Part shown: positions 12,161-23,797 of the stretch, piece by piece | How the letters are laid out: every line of letters begins with the position of its first letter | How positions within the stretch are numbered: position 1 is the first letter of the stretch | NCBI GenBank assembly: GCA_963682055.1 | Contig: OY821745.1 | Span: 21,387,342 to 21,451,341, forward strand | Direction: 5' to 3' | DNA length: 64,000 bases | Source of the DNA: Primula veris | Taxonomy: Eukaryota; Streptophyta; Magnoliopsida; Ericales; Primulaceae | Notes under the pieces: generated by a model | What the model was told of the DNA's origin: nothing | Seen by the model: the letters and a program-made list of their open reading frames with translations, nothing else | Databases searched by the model: none | Position numbers and translations under genes: made by a program

Positions 12161-12373
12161 AAGATCATTAACAAGCAACACATTATCAACAATAATATTG
12201 GGAGTTTTAGAGATACTACCGATACCAATGATTTTACCCTTGCTATTATCACCAAAGGTCACAAAGCCTCCGTCTTTAGATGCAAGAATAGTAAACTTTG
12301 TTTTGTCTTTTGTCATATGCCTTGAGCATCCACTATCCAAGAACCACTTGTCCTCGTTGATTTTTAACCTCAA
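12149..12373 (-). pseudogene. Copia aspartic protease domain
   Basis: It carries WFLDSGCSRHMT with the catalytic DSG triplet, then FGDNSKGKIIGIG. The frame is lost at about 12160 before the integrase region. Confidence 0.9.
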
Positions 12374-12425
12374 GCATACCTACAAGACATAATAATCATT
12401 GGTACCCGATTCCACTTTTGGATCC

Positions 12426-14088
12426 TTACGGGTTAGACTCTTGACCCTTTGGAACCCAAACCAAGCCATTTCTATTCAATTTATATCTATAAGGGCAATA
12501 GACATAATCTTCAAAGTGATCACAACGGTTGCAAGTAAGACATTTAACATGCACATTTGGTTTAACAAAATGATTATAAACTAAGTCATTTTTATGCAAG
12601 TTATTTTTATGAGAGTAACTTGGTTGTCTATTTTCATTTTTAGTCATTGGTTTGGTGAATAGATTTTATGTTTTGCCGTTAAAAGTGGGGTGTACCCTAC
12701 ACCAGTTTTATCATAAGCGCCTTGTTGAGAAGCTAATATAGTACTTAACATTTTACTACCTTTAGCGAACTTAGCAAGAGTAAGTTCGGCGCTATCCGCC
12801 TTAAGTTTACATGAACTAAGGTCATTTACTAACTTATCATTTTTCATTGTAAGTTCGGCATTTTTAGAGGTGAGTGAGTCATTTTTTATAGCTAAGTTTT
12901 CAAGTTCGTCTTGTAAAGTAATCAACATTTTTCTAAATTATTTGTTTTTACCTCTAGCTTTCTCTAAAGAAGCTAATACATTATTTATGTCAAAGCAATC
13001 ATTACTAAAAAGAGAAGAGTTAGAGGAGTGGAAGCTTACATCCTCGGTTTCGTTGTATCTAGCCATGAGACATAGGTTTGCGACTTCTTCATTGTCGCTA
13101 TCGGAGCTATCATCATCGCTCCCCCATGCGGCCATGAATGCCTTCTTGTATTCCTTCTTCTTTTCGAACTTGTCCTTTTTATTCAAGGGACATTCATTTT
13201 GCATATGGCCGGGTTTGTGACACTTATAGCAAATAATTTCGTCCTTCTTGTTTGACTTGTCGGATAGCTCTCCCTTATATTTATTTTTCCGAAATCATTG
13301 TCCGCCCTTCTTTTTCCAACTTAGGAACTTGTTGTAGCGTTTGGCCAATAGTGCTATTTCATCATCCTCACTAGAAGAATCGTTATCGCTATCGTCATTT
13401 GTTGTAGTTTTGAAAGCGATGCCTTTCTTCTTTTTCGAGTGATCCTCTTGTTTTTGAGTCGTCATGTCTAATTCATGGGTGCTTAAGGATCCTATGAGAT
13501 TGTCGAGAGAGAGAGAGTGTTCATGTCCTTGGCTTCTTGTATAGCCGTCACTTTCGATTCCCACTTTCTCGGAAGACTCCTTAGAATCTTTGTCACCATC
13601 TCCTTTCTAGAATACACTTTTTCAAGTCTATTAAGATCGTTAGTAATTTTAGTAAAACGAGTGTACATAGAGGCAATAGACTCGTCATCGTCAACTTTAA
13701 AAAGTTCATAATCATGAATAAGCATGCTAATTTTAGAGTCCTTAACTTGACTAGTTCTCTTGTGCATAATAGCTAGCTTATCCAACATTTTCTTAGCGGT
13801 ATCACAACCGGAAATCTTATCATACTCACTAGGCGAGAGCGCACAAGTTATAGAAGTCATAGCCCTACAATTAAGAGAGAAGGCATGGCGTTCATCCGTG
13901 TCGAGTTCTTCTACGAGTTTATCTAAATCATTTCTCCTAGGCGTTTTATAGCATTTGCTAATGCTAATCCATTGGTCTATTTAATAACCGCATAGAAAAA
14001 ATTTCATAAGATCTCTCTAATAAGGATAGTTCGTACTGTCAAAGAACGGGGGCCTAGTTATGGATTTTGAGTCTGCGTACGTAGACAT
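12426..14088 (-). pseudogene. Copia gag and gag-pol junction, broken
   Basis: The likely start is ATG at 14088 (MSTYADSKSI then RPPFFD, the usual gag opening of this lineage). An in-frame TAA near 14025, a further stop and several shifts (including near 13560-13500) break the frame. Recognisable parts are the capsid-like segment 13920-13500 (LVEELDTDERHAFSLNCRAM), an acidic Ser/Asp segment, a CCHC zinc knuckle near 13185-13235 (CYKCHKPGHMQNEC), a coiled-coil-like segment 12928-12700 and a second Cys/His cluster near 12540-12500 ending in VWVPKG. Confidence 0.88.
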
Positions 14089-14139
14089 ATCATATCTTTA
14101 AACAAAAAAATCGTTAGATTTTATAAATAAAAGAGCTAG

Positions 14140-14151
14140 GCTCTGATACCA
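14140..14151 (-). other. Copia primer-binding site
   Basis: On the minus strand TGGTATCAGAGC, complementary to the 3' end of initiator Met tRNA, lies two bases downstream of the 5' LTR. Confidence 0.92.
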
Positions 14152-14153
14152 AT

Positions 14154-15270
14154 TGTTGGCCCGTAAGTGGCTAAACCTTAGAGAGAGAGAGGGGGGAGGG
14201 GTGAATAAGGTTTACGTACGATTTTCGCAGAATAAAATATTTGAGCAAATATAGACCCTAATTAGTGATTCTAAACTTAATCAAAAGTAATGCCTAAAAT
14301 AATGCTAATTTAAGCTATGAAAGTTATCAATTAAGCAATAATATAAATACGGAATTAAAAGATTAATGGAAGGATTGCCACCACGATATATAGAGGTTCG
14401 GCAAACCCGCCTAGTCCTCCCCTCGGTATTCATGCTACCGAGTATTTCACTATAATCTTCTTCCCAAGATTACAACCTAACGAGCTAATCCGCGGATTAA
14501 GCTCTCTCTCACTCTAAGAGTATCCCGAATGAAAAGACTTAGAGATTTTAAGCAACACTCGCTTACAAAACATCTACCCGATCACTCGCTCACAAATGAG
14601 TTTATAATTCACTCTACAATTTTAATCGAAAGTGTATCACTCACTAACAAATAGTATCTTGGTGTTTATATGATTACAATATGATTACACACAAGAATAT
14701 TTATGAAGATAAGTGAGAAAAATGAAGTATAAGCTTGATTCTTGATCTTGAATGAATTGTTTTTTGTGTGTGAAAATTGGGGTGATTTCTTCAAAGGTTT
14801 TGGGGGTATTTGAAGGCCAAAAATATCCCAATTGGTCTTGTTACCGTTGTTTGATGGTGTATCTTTCTAACCATTGGTTTTTACCAATTTTTCCAATTAT
14901 CCAAAATAAATCAAAAAGGCTATTTTTGAATTCTGCAGAAAACGATCGATCGTTTTCTGCATTTCGACCGGTCGTTCTTATACGACCTCTTTGGTTGAAT
15001 TTTGACCAAAACGATCGGTCGTTTTGTCCAAGACGATCGGTCATTTTCTGGAAATTTTACGGTTTTCTTGCTTTTCTCCAAATACTCGTAACTTTTTCGT
15101 TTGAACTCCGATTATGGTTCCGCTTGAACCCTTGGCTTCATTTTTAAGTACTCTATCATTTTGAACCTTAACAAGCTAGATAAAATGATTAGTACGTAAA
15201 ACGAGCTTTTATCATGTTTTACATATTTTGTTATCATTAAAACAATTGATTAGAAGAATATCGTTCAACA
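14154..15270 (-). repeat. Copia 5' LTR
   Basis: 1117-bp LTR matching 5602-6698. It retains the motif pairs ACGATCGGTCGTTTT near 14940-15050. Direct comparison shows scattered substitutions and a (GA)n expansion near 14182-14192 absent from the other LTR. Confidence 0.92.
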
Positions 15271-15569
15271 ATACTGAAACAAAATTTTAACATAACAAAG
15301 CTAATATCAAGTAATTAATAAGTTAACCAAAATATTACAACTTCCAATCATTCGATCACCGTCCCAAATCGATTCAAGTTTTTCGCCTACAAGTTTAAGC
15401 CACTATTTTAGCCTACAAAATTAGCATACACTATATAATAAGCTAAGTTGTTGTTTTGTACCTAGCACTACGACGCTGCAGTCACAAAATTATAAGTCGT
15501 GAAACGCCGACACATCACAAAACCAATATATGAACATGTCACTAAAAGTACTAATCGTTGTAGCCAGCA

Positions 15570-16660
15570 TACTAATCTAATCGTCGTTGAGATCATCGGC
15601 TCCAAGTCCCCATCTTCTTGTTCTGCCTCATACTCTAATTCTTGAATGCATCAATTTTCCAGAAGCTTGGGTTAGCCTATGTCCTTGCAAAATAACCCAA
15701 CTTAATGGCTACTACTGATGTTTTGGAGTCCTGCATTACAAAATTAAATTTCAATTTCTAGTCACAACTCACAACCTTCATTTGAGTAATGTTACTTGTA
15801 AAAAAAAAGTATATAGAAAATACATTTTAGAATTCACATAATGTGGTTTTATTATCTACTGACATTAGACTTCCTTATGTCAAATCCTCCGAAATAAAAA
15901 CACCCACTCAGAATACATATTCATTAACAAAGATCAACATATCTGAATATTAAACTCTTATATCTATGACGTCAAAGGACACTTACAAACTATTTTAAAA
16001 CTTATACATTCATATCATGAACTGGGTAAATTGTTTGATAACCTTTACTGGAAAACAGTTGAACAAAGTATAAAGCTCGGTTCACGGCTTAAAATAAGTA
16101 ACTATACATACTAACTTGTAATATAAGTATATAACACACCTAATTGCAAAACAATGGGATACTCAAATGGAACCAAATAAATATGCAGCTTTATGAAAAC
16201 AAATGAATAAACATTAGCTTAACAAAGTCTTAAACAAAACGATATACCTTAAATTCTTCCCAATAGTTATCTTTCATTTCGGGTGTGACTTTTGTCCAAT
16301 TGGAGCGTTCTTGTAATTTATTTATTGAATATCTAGTTCATTTTTGTAGATGTCGCTGGTTGAAAGCTATTAAAAGTATAAACAACTAGTCAAAAAACAA
16401 TGTAGACAATGCAAAATAAAATAAAAAGAAGTGTGCAGATTTGGATTGTATTACCAAGGAATTCCTCGGAGAGCCACACTGATTAATATCTTATTCATGT
16501 TGGGTTACTCATCACAGGCTGTAGCGTTCTCAAGGAAGGGCCTAAGCGGCTGCCACACCAACTGAGTCTCAGTGGCCTCAGGGGAATGATTATTGAAAGT
16601 TTGCAGACTTTAACATGGCCTGAGAGGAGTTTATTTTGTTACACAGCCAAACTAGAAATG
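15570..16660 (-). pseudogene. CACTA second-gene remnant (plant transposase, Transposase_24-like)
   Basis: Scattered minus-strand coding fragments. One at 16252-16317 reads NWTKVTPEMKDNYWEEF and ends at AAG|GTATAT, a plausible exon with a splice donor. It fits the W..V..E.K...W pattern of the Ptta/En/Spm plant transposase family. Another at 16500-16600 reads SPEATETQLVWQPLRPFL, and an acidic tail lies at 15590-15655 (ELEYEAEQEDGDLEP). Stops and gaps prevent any full gene model. Assignment is moderate and rests on context plus this short pattern. Confidence 0.5.
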
Positions 16661-17039
16661 AAAATCGCATACACAAGTATATATTGTTTGCGTATGCATG
16701 AGATGAACTTTACCAATATATGTTTTTCATGCTAAAATCGACTAAAAATGAAAATTGCATACACTGGTGCTACATTATACCCTTAAACATATCTTCCGAA
16801 AAAACTTATACCCTTAAACATGTATAAGCATGTGATATATTAACGAGGAGAAACTTATTCATTCTTATATCTAATATCGGCTTAATAATATCTATAATCA
16901 AGCTACACACACATATGTAAAACAAACAGACTATGCATAGATTGTGATTCTATTTTAACAGGTGAAATCAAAATCCCTATTTCACTTACTAAAATTATTT
17001 GGGAGCAATGCAGTATTTCATAACACCAAAATCCTTGAT

Positions 17040-17570
17040 ATTCAAATTTTGGAACAAACTAAAGCATTTCAAGTTTATTCCTCGTCTTCATCACTTGAAT
17101 CACATGAGCTCACTAATTAATAAAATTATATTTTCTTCACTTTCAGCTATATGGATTTGATAACCCGGTTTGCGGAATCAACAATGTTCAATTGCCCACG
17201 ACCAATAAATTCCGGATTTGTAATTCGATCCTCAGTCCTTTCATTATTTTGAAATAACTCTGTTATTTAACATATGGATGTTGAACAATTCAATCCTTTT
17301 CTCCCTTATTTGTTTTCTTTTTCCTTATCGACCGTCTTGGATAAGTAATGTAACAAACTTACATCGTTTGCATATATAGCCAAAATAAATAGATCATGTT
17401 TTGAGAATTTCGCTGAGGTAACATCGACAAGATTGTATCGTTTATAAACTTTCTTCCCTTTTTGACTGGATCAACCCACTCAAACAATACCGTCATTTTT
17501 ATGGGTTGTCATGAAAACTGCAATTCAAGGATATCATTTAGAATATCGTAGTAGTCGTTTGATGATGACT
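17040..17570 (-). pseudogene. CACTA TNP2-type transposase C-terminus (DUF4216-like)
   Basis: Read on the minus strand, the fragment shows YYDILNDILELQF, then LFEWVDPVKKGRK, then after a one-base shift VYKRYNLVDVTSAKFSKHDL followed by FILAIYANDV. This matches the order of the DUF4216 domain (YYG.L..I.EL ... LFKC.W.DP ... V.....V.....Y..PFILA.QA.QV) found at the C-terminus of TNP2-like CACTA transposases. A serine/aspartate/glutamate-rich end (CDSSDEDEE, stop) lies near 17065. The catalytic Transposase_21 part is absent. Confidence 0.75.
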
Positions 17571-18255
17571 TGTCAGCAAAGTCAGTAAACACCTTAATGC
17601 AAAAAACTGTTGTTGTATGTAATTTTGTCAGATTCGTACTTTAAAGTGTGAATTTTGTACTCATTGAAAAAATAAACCACATTTCACTTGACATGTAAAA
17701 ACTATAAGTACTAGCTATTCAATTTCAACTACCCCTAAATTTTAATAGATTGTAGATTTGTTTGAATGGACCATTAAAGTAAATATTGATGTTATTAGTA
17801 TTGAACTGTGGACTTGGTAACTAAATAGAAACAAACTTACTTTTGTAAAGAAGATCGACGAATATTGAAAAGCTTGATAAAAAAAATATGTCACCATCAA
17901 CATTTTAACTTCAAGAAACTTAAGTTGCTAAATTATGATACAATACCATTGGTATTTGCAATTAATGACAAATATTTGATTATAGCAACATATTTTTATG
18001 TTGCTAACTTTATGAATACGTTGTGTTGTTGAATTGTTGATAATTTTGTTGCTGATTTCACCCGAAAATAATTAGCAACTTTTTTAGCAACAAATTATTG
18101 TGTTGCAAAGTTTCAGTTGCTAAATAGTTGTTAATTTTGTTGCTAAGTTTTTCCTATAATTTATGTTGCTATTTTAGTAGTTTCTGCTGCTGATCAGCAA
18201 CAGAGTTTGGCTCCTTCTTTTTTTTTTTTTTCTATACGAACTATTTCTTGTAGTG

Positions 18256-19343
18256 TAACCACCTTGTTGTATATTACATGTTAACGTCGTCTACAATATT
18301 TTAGAGGTCCAAATTAATCGAACTAATGCTGTGAGACACTAATGATATGAGACAGTCTAGAGTTTACACACCCTAACTCATTGAAATACAAAACTATATT
18401 TCACTATGTGAAAGTTTGATCAAATATCGAAAACTTGTCGAATGGAATTTTGGCCTTGAAATGATAGTATTGAGCAAATGATAAAGACTGATGATAAAAA
18501 GGGATGTTTTGTGTGAAGTGTGGTGTCTTGAAATGCAGTAGGAGAGCCCTATTTAAAGTGGTAGAGGTGATGTAGCCGTTTGAGTTCAAAATTCAGAAAT
18601 CTTATTCAATGTAACCCATTACATTGTGTTTAACCGGTTATTTCTGGGTATTTAGGCTAATCGGGTTGGTATCTTCTATAACAAATATCTCCTTAATTTA
18701 ATGTTGATTTGAATGTAAGATTTGTAATCACATTTTATTTATCTACATAGCTTCAAAGATTGAACCGATGCTGATTTGTACTTTCCATAAATATTTAGAA
18801 TGTAACCAGTTATATTACATTTTGCAGGTTAAATCATGTAACCTCTTACCACTTCTTTTAACCAGTTAAAGCTTGTAACCTGTTACTGTTTCCTTTAAGC
18901 CGTTAAACCATGTAACCTGTTACTTTTTCGTTTGACCTGTTACAATATGTTCTTCTCGGATTTTACGTACTCAATATTTGCTTTAGTTCTTTCTCGTTCA
19001 TTTCTCTTCCGTCCTTCATACTTATTAATATGAGCGATTTATTTTAAATATTAGTACGACTAACAAACTTTCAATAAGTTAAACTTTGATTCATTTGTCT
19101 TGCTTGTTTGACTTGTTTGTGGGTATCTCTGCCCGTTAAGGAGGAGACATTTGTGGGTAGATTTGCTTATAACAAGAAATGTTGTATAGGGTAGCTCTGT
19201 TCAAAATGAAGAGTGGTCGTGTTTAATATAAAAGGCTCAATATATGTTTAGACTTGGTGACATGACGTAATCTCATCTCGAGCCAAACCTGTATAAATAT
19301 GAGTGTCAAGTATACTCTATCGCTTACTAATTATATTTAAGTG

Positions 19344-19394
<51 letters not shown>

Positions 19395-19902
19395 GTATAC
19401 TATATTTCTCATATTATGTAACTTTGAACTAACTCATATCCGAAGAAAAAAAATAGATCAAATCACGGTGACATGATCTATTTGTCGATAGCTGGATCGT
19501 CCGAAGCAAACGATTGGATTCACTCTTTGTTGATAAAATCGTTTCGTCGATAGATGGATTAGTTGGTGTGCATTCAAAATCAATGATTGTTGATAATATA
19601 TTTGTGCGTGAAATTTTTGTTGGCAAGACGTGGCCCGTAACTGTTCGTTGCATATACTTGTGCTACTATATTTGAATATACAATATTTATATATATACTA
19701 TCCGATGCATATATATCTTCTGTTTATACATATTAATATATTATATATTAACTATATTCTATCCAAGTCAATGTTTTATTAAACTAAAAAAAAAGTTTAA
19801 AAAGCAGTCAAAACTTTTCAAGTCCGCCCCCTTATCAGTTTTCCATCACGTCTAACAATGCCATACGATGCTAGTCATGATTCCGTCAGACTTATGCGCA
19901 TA
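18256..19902. other. Intergenic repeat-rich stretch
   Basis: No gene. Positions 18600-18960 hold seven variants of a TAACC(N)GTTA motif (for example GTAACCTGTTAC twice and TAACCGGTTA). A TATA-like TATAAATATGAG at 19292 and this motif cluster suggest an old LTR, but no ends were found. Confidence 0.5.
19347..19389. repeat. (AT)n microsatellite
   Basis: About 40 bp of near-pure AT dinucleotide. Confidence 0.9.
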
Positions 19903-20167
19903 CTCTCTCCGTCCATTAATTATTGTCACTTTTGATTTCGCAATAATATTAAGTAGCACACTTAGGTGTGCATAACATTTACCAAACTAGCCCCACTTTA
20001 TATCAAATCATAACAAAATGTTAACTTTAATATATAATTTTATATAGTAAAATTAAAGGGCAAAAAGGTAATCACTAATAAAGTAACTTACTATTTTTTT
20101 TAAATGGACAATTCTTTAGGCATGTCCCAAAATAGAATAAGAGCTAATTATTTAGCTATGGAGGGTG
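19903..20167. mobile_element. Degenerate Stowaway-like MITE
   Basis: The left end CTCTCTCCGTCCATTAATTA is preceded by TA (19901-19902). The right end reads in reverse CACCCTCCATAGCTAAATAA and is followed by TA (20168-20169). Termini and TA target site fit Tc1/mariner-type Stowaway MITEs, though the inverted repeats match only partly. Confidence 0.6.
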
Positions 20168-20438
20168 TATATAACTTCCATCAAGATCATTTCTACTCGT
20201 ACACATGAATCATAATCATAAATTATAACACACACATGCACCACATCGATCATGGTATACTCGTACACATGTTGAGCCATAGGGTTGTATGACCTTGTAT
20301 ATGAGTTTTATGATTTACCATTTATGTCGGCCTTACAACCTCATCACCCTTCTAGTATTAATTATGGCCTAATTTGATAGGCTTATGATTCAATACATCT
20401 GTTTTTTCCATGTGTAGTACTATATTCATCGTATCCAA

Positions 20439-21147
20439 TGTCACGTCCCGAAATCCGAAAATCGGACATCAATGCGTGACCTTTTGAACAAAAGAAAAAA
20501 GAACCTGTTGGTACAAAATTTAACTTTTAAAGGAAAACAATTTGCGAGCTAAAAGAACAATTAAACGAATGAACTAAAAATGTTTGACAAACGCGGCTAC
20601 AAGACAATATGGTTTTAACAGATTTATAAATGAAAAAGTACCAAACGAATGTAATTTGCCCGTAGGCTACAATCTCAAAATGGACTAAGTAAAAAGAAAG
20701 CGACTAAAAGAAACCCTGAACTCATGCAATACATCGCTAATGTTCTTATCCAAATGTCTCAGCCTAAGTTGTACCTGAAAAACAAAACTGTAACGGTGAG
20801 TCACACGTACATACATAGACGGGGCGACAACACACAGGATATCGTCACTCCATCCAATAAATGTAAGAACTCACAAACAACAACTAAAATAACAACATAT
20901 AAAAAGAGATTTAATAGCATCATACAACAAAATAAATTAAGTAACTCCAACACACATTTATAACACAAATGGATCTCTCACGCCACCTACCCCAATCCGT
21001 AAGGTATGTCATTCTCTATACCCCTCGGCTCGCCATATGTCCCCGGTATAGGAAAAGACATAGACCCTTACCAACATATAAATATATCTATTACACACAT
21101 GGACCTCTCACGCCACCTACCCCAGTCCGTAAGATAGATCATTCCCT
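20439..21147. mobile_element. 709-bp insertion with 17-bp target duplication
   Basis: Flanks are ATATTCATCGTATCCAA (20422-20438) and ATGTTCATCATATCCAA (21148-21164), 15 of 17 identical, and the uninterrupted site exists once at about 23268-23285. The insert begins TGTCACGTCCCGAAATCCG, like some plant LTRs, but does not end in CA, and a 17-bp duplication is more typical of a non-LTR retroposon. Class unresolved. Confidence 0.6.
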
Positions 21148-21150
21148 ATG
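20955..21150. repeat. Tandem pair, ~129-bp period
   Basis: ATGGATCTCTCACGCCACCT at 20969 recurs as ATGGACCTCTCACGCCACCT at 21098, followed in both by ACCCCA(A/G)TCCGTAAG. The repeat lies inside the 709-bp insertion. Confidence 0.75.
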
Positions 21151-22254
21151 TTCATCATATCCAACTTCGATGGAATCATGTCTAGTATTTATTACTCGAA
21201 CTTGGAGTTGGTATGTATTTATATGGTATCCATTGGTATCAGACTTAAAGCATACATCATGTTCAAATGCCATACGTTGCATCAGACGTAGTTTATATAT
21301 TAGGTTGGAGCTAGGTCATTTAAAAATAGCCTATGATTATTTGAAAATTGTGTATGGTCATTTGAAAACAACTTATGGTCATTTTAAAAAATTTGTATCT
21401 TATTTTAAAACAACTTAGGTGATTTGAAAACAATAAATTGTTATTTGAAAACAGTTTACATGACAAATAAATTAGACATTACCTTATGTAAACAGTCTGG
21501 GTCATTTAAAATATCTATGTTTCAAAAAAAGTCCAATCAACATTGGTGCCTAGTGGGTTTCTCCGCCATCACAATTATTGGAGTATAGAGAGAAAAACAC
21601 AAGAAAATTCCTTTTTCTAATATATCTACTTGAGCTAGCATAAACCTTAATAAATAGTTTTATTTTTGTGGTCTAGGCCTTAAATTTTAAATCTCATACG
21701 CATGTAGATCCAAGTTACAGGATCACTTATGCTAAGCATACATTTTAAAACGCACAACAAAAATGTTATTTTGATCATCCCTAAATTGATCTTTTGTCGG
21801 TTAACTATTTTGGACTCATTTCATGCTTGGACAATTCCTTTTGGATTTAAGACAAGTTTACATTAAAAAAATATATATATGGATTCATCATGAACCTAAG
21901 AGAGCACTGGACAAACTAGTGTCACTATTACAGAGTTTTAGAGGATTTGTTATATTCAATTCCACGACCTATTGAAATATATACTGGAATAAAAATGATC
22001 AGAAACAAATATTGCAAGATTGGTGTTGTGTTAGTTTAGGTGAACTTTAGGTGACTGCACATACCACACATTACCTTCTGAATGATGTTAGTTTTAGTTC
22101 TTTTTACGTGTGAAATACATATTCGTTGTTCTAGTTGTTGTTAAGCTGTTAGATTACAACTGTAGTTGTAACCACAGTTGTAACCTAAATATACGTACTG
22201 ATTGACTGAACAGAATATTAAACGTAGTTGAAAGTAAATTCACACGCACGTTTA

Positions 22255-22655
22255 CACTACAACAAACTTAAGGTTTACGGACAATATTTTTAGAGCCAAT
22301 CAGATTTTGTTTTCAAGTGGTAACTTTTCGAAACAAAAATAATGTTTTAGACACCAAAATAATTTTTTTGTCCCTAAATCTAACTTTTAGACAAATAATT
22401 TGAATTCTTTTTGTCTCTAAAGACAATCTCATACGAACATAAACAGACAATTAAAATTTGTCTCCAAATACTTTTTGAGACGAAATTAAACTGTCTGCTT
22501 ATATTCGTATGGGATTGTCTTTAGAGACAATTTTTTTAAAAAAAAAATTATTTTTGTGTCTAAAAGATTAATTTTGTCCCGAAAAGTTCTCATTTTAAGA
22601 CAAAATTTGATTGTATCTAAAAATATTGTCCCTAATTCTTAAATTTGTTGTAGTG
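22255..22655. mobile_element. CACTA-derived MITE, 401 bp
   Basis: The left terminus CACTACAACAAACTTAAG pairs with the right terminus CTTAAATTTGTTGTAGTG. Both flanks carry TTA (22252-22254, 22656-22658). The interior is a long imperfect foldback with repeated TTAGACA and TTGTCTC(T/C)AAA blocks. It has no coding capacity. The same family is at 62513-62875. Confidence 0.88.
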
Positions 22656-22658
22656 TTA

Positions 22659-23203
22659 ACAACGGAGTTCAAGCAATCACTGGGCTACGTTTTCGGTGCA
22701 CTCACTCAGATTAATGATATTATAAAAGTATACAATACAAGACTCAAAACTTATGAAAAACTCTCTGAATCAGTCGAGGTTTTTCTGTCTATTTTAGTAC
22801 TGCTCCTACCCTATAACTAATGCTCAAAATATCAATTACATCACACTATTGTTTTTCGTTTAAAAGTTCTCACGTCTATTCTGTCAAGTTTGAGTTATTT
22901 ATATTTTGTAATACACACATTTTACAAGCAATGTTACCATCTATATTCTTCTTAAATCTTTATTCTTCTATCTTTACTTTTCAAGATATTTTTGATTGAA
23001 TATTTGTATCTTTTATTGATCTCAAACTTGCTTATTATACACGAAATACATTCTGCAATATTGAGCTCAATTTTCTGTAGTCAACACGAGATATCTTGCT
23101 TTGAAATAGGAGTTATTGTTTCCTTTAAAAGATACCTATAAATAATATCTATTGAAAATAAAATCTATTTCATATCAATAAAATAACTTCATATATCTCT
23201 TGA
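22659..23203. other. Intergenic, no gene recognised
   Basis: An open frame continues from the MITE end to 22820 but shows no known motif. The rest is AT-rich with no clear element ends. Confidence 0.55.
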
Positions 23204-23650
23204 CCTAATTTGATAGACTTATGATTCAATACATCTGTTTATTCCATGTGTAGTACGTAGTACTATGTTCATCATATCCAACTTCGATGGAATCATGTCT
23301 CGTATTTATTATTCAAACTGGGAGTTGGTATGTATTTATATGGTCTCCATTGGTATCAGATTTAAAGCATACATCATGTTCAAATATCATATGTTGCATC
23401 AGACATAGTTTATATATCAATTAATGCCTAATAAGTACCATTTTTAAACTTATATTCCCATAAGCTAACTCTATAAGATCACATTCCTTATAAGTCCCAC
23501 TTTTGTATAGTATAAATACGCCTTGATTTTCTTTTCTTTTTTAAGTGATTCATTTTTCACGCTCTCTGTCTCCTCTTTTCCTAATACCATCAAAACCCGA
23601 TTCACCTCTCCAATCTATCTCTCTCTTCGTCACCACCACATAAACCCTAG

Positions 23651-23797
23651 ATGGCAACGAAGATCCGTCGGAGATCGTATCGAAGATCCGTCGGAGATCA
23701 CAGCGAAGATCCGTCAGAGTTCACAGTAAAGATCCGTCGAGATCGCAGCGAAGATCTGCCAGAGAGATACATCATATATCTGGTTTCCGACGAGTGA
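23651..23797 (+). CDS. Short Arg-rich ORF after a promoter-like leader
   Basis: 48-codon ORF starting MATKIRRRSYRRSVGDHSED, preceded by a TATA box (TATAAATACG at 23511) and a CT-rich leader ending AAACCCTAG before the ATG, a common plant start context. The coding region is built from about five direct repeats of GAAGATCCGTCGGAGATC. No family is recognised. The leader and start look like a captured 5' end of a host gene inside the insertion; a functional product is doubtful. Confidence 0.3.
   Translation: MATKIRRRSYRRSVGDHSEDPSEFTVKIRRDRSEDLPERYIIYLVSDE

Larger units (their letters stand above)
5602..15270 (-). mobile_element. Ty1/Copia LTR retrotransposon, SIRE/Maximus-like
   Basis: Complete but decayed element of 9669 bp on the minus strand. 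LTRs lie at 14154-15270 (5') and 5602-6698 (3'), both TG...CA bounded. A primer-binding site complementary to initiator Met tRNA follows the 5' LTR and a polypurine tract precedes the 3' LTR. Domain order protease, integrase, RT, RNase H identifies Copia. Length, the gag type and an extra ORF after pol suggest the SIRE/Maximus lineage. Flanking pentamers are ATATT (left) and ATACT (right), four of five matching. The LTRs differ at about 9 of the first 145 positions of the 3' ends, so insertion is not recent. Every coding region carries frameshifts or stops. Confidence 0.92.
5108..18255 (-). mobile_element. CACTA (En/Spm) transposon carrying a nested Copia element
   Basis: The left end reads CACTACAAGAAAAAA (5108) and the right end TTTCTTGTAGTG (ends 18255), perfect inverted termini of the plant CACTA superfamily. 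Both flanks carry TAA (5105-5107 and 18256-18258), the 3-bp target duplication expected. Subterminal zones (5108-5560 and about 17900-18230) are packed with GTTGCT/AGCAAC repeats in both orientations, typical transposase-binding sub-terminal repeats. Interior transposase remnants are on the minus strand near 15.6-17.6 kb. About 9.7 kb is a later Copia insertion, so the CACTA element alone is about 3.5 kb and lacks most of a TNP2 gene: it is a defective, internally deleted copy. Confidence 0.88.
20365..22060. repeat. Large dispersed duplication, copy 1
   Basis: Blocks 20365-20438, 21148-21535 and 21535-22060 align in order with 23204-23415, 26350-26610 and 27540-28030. The first copy contains a 709-bp insertion at 20439-21147 not present in the second. 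It includes tandem short repeats around TATGGTCATTTGAAAACAAC at 21310-21460. A TTGGTATCAGA at 21231 resembles a Copia primer-binding site. Confidence 0.75.

Noticed and set aside
12870..13220. Plus-strand open frames opposite gag and pol of the Copia element
   Set aside because: Antisense shadows of recognisable minus-strand retrotransposon domains.
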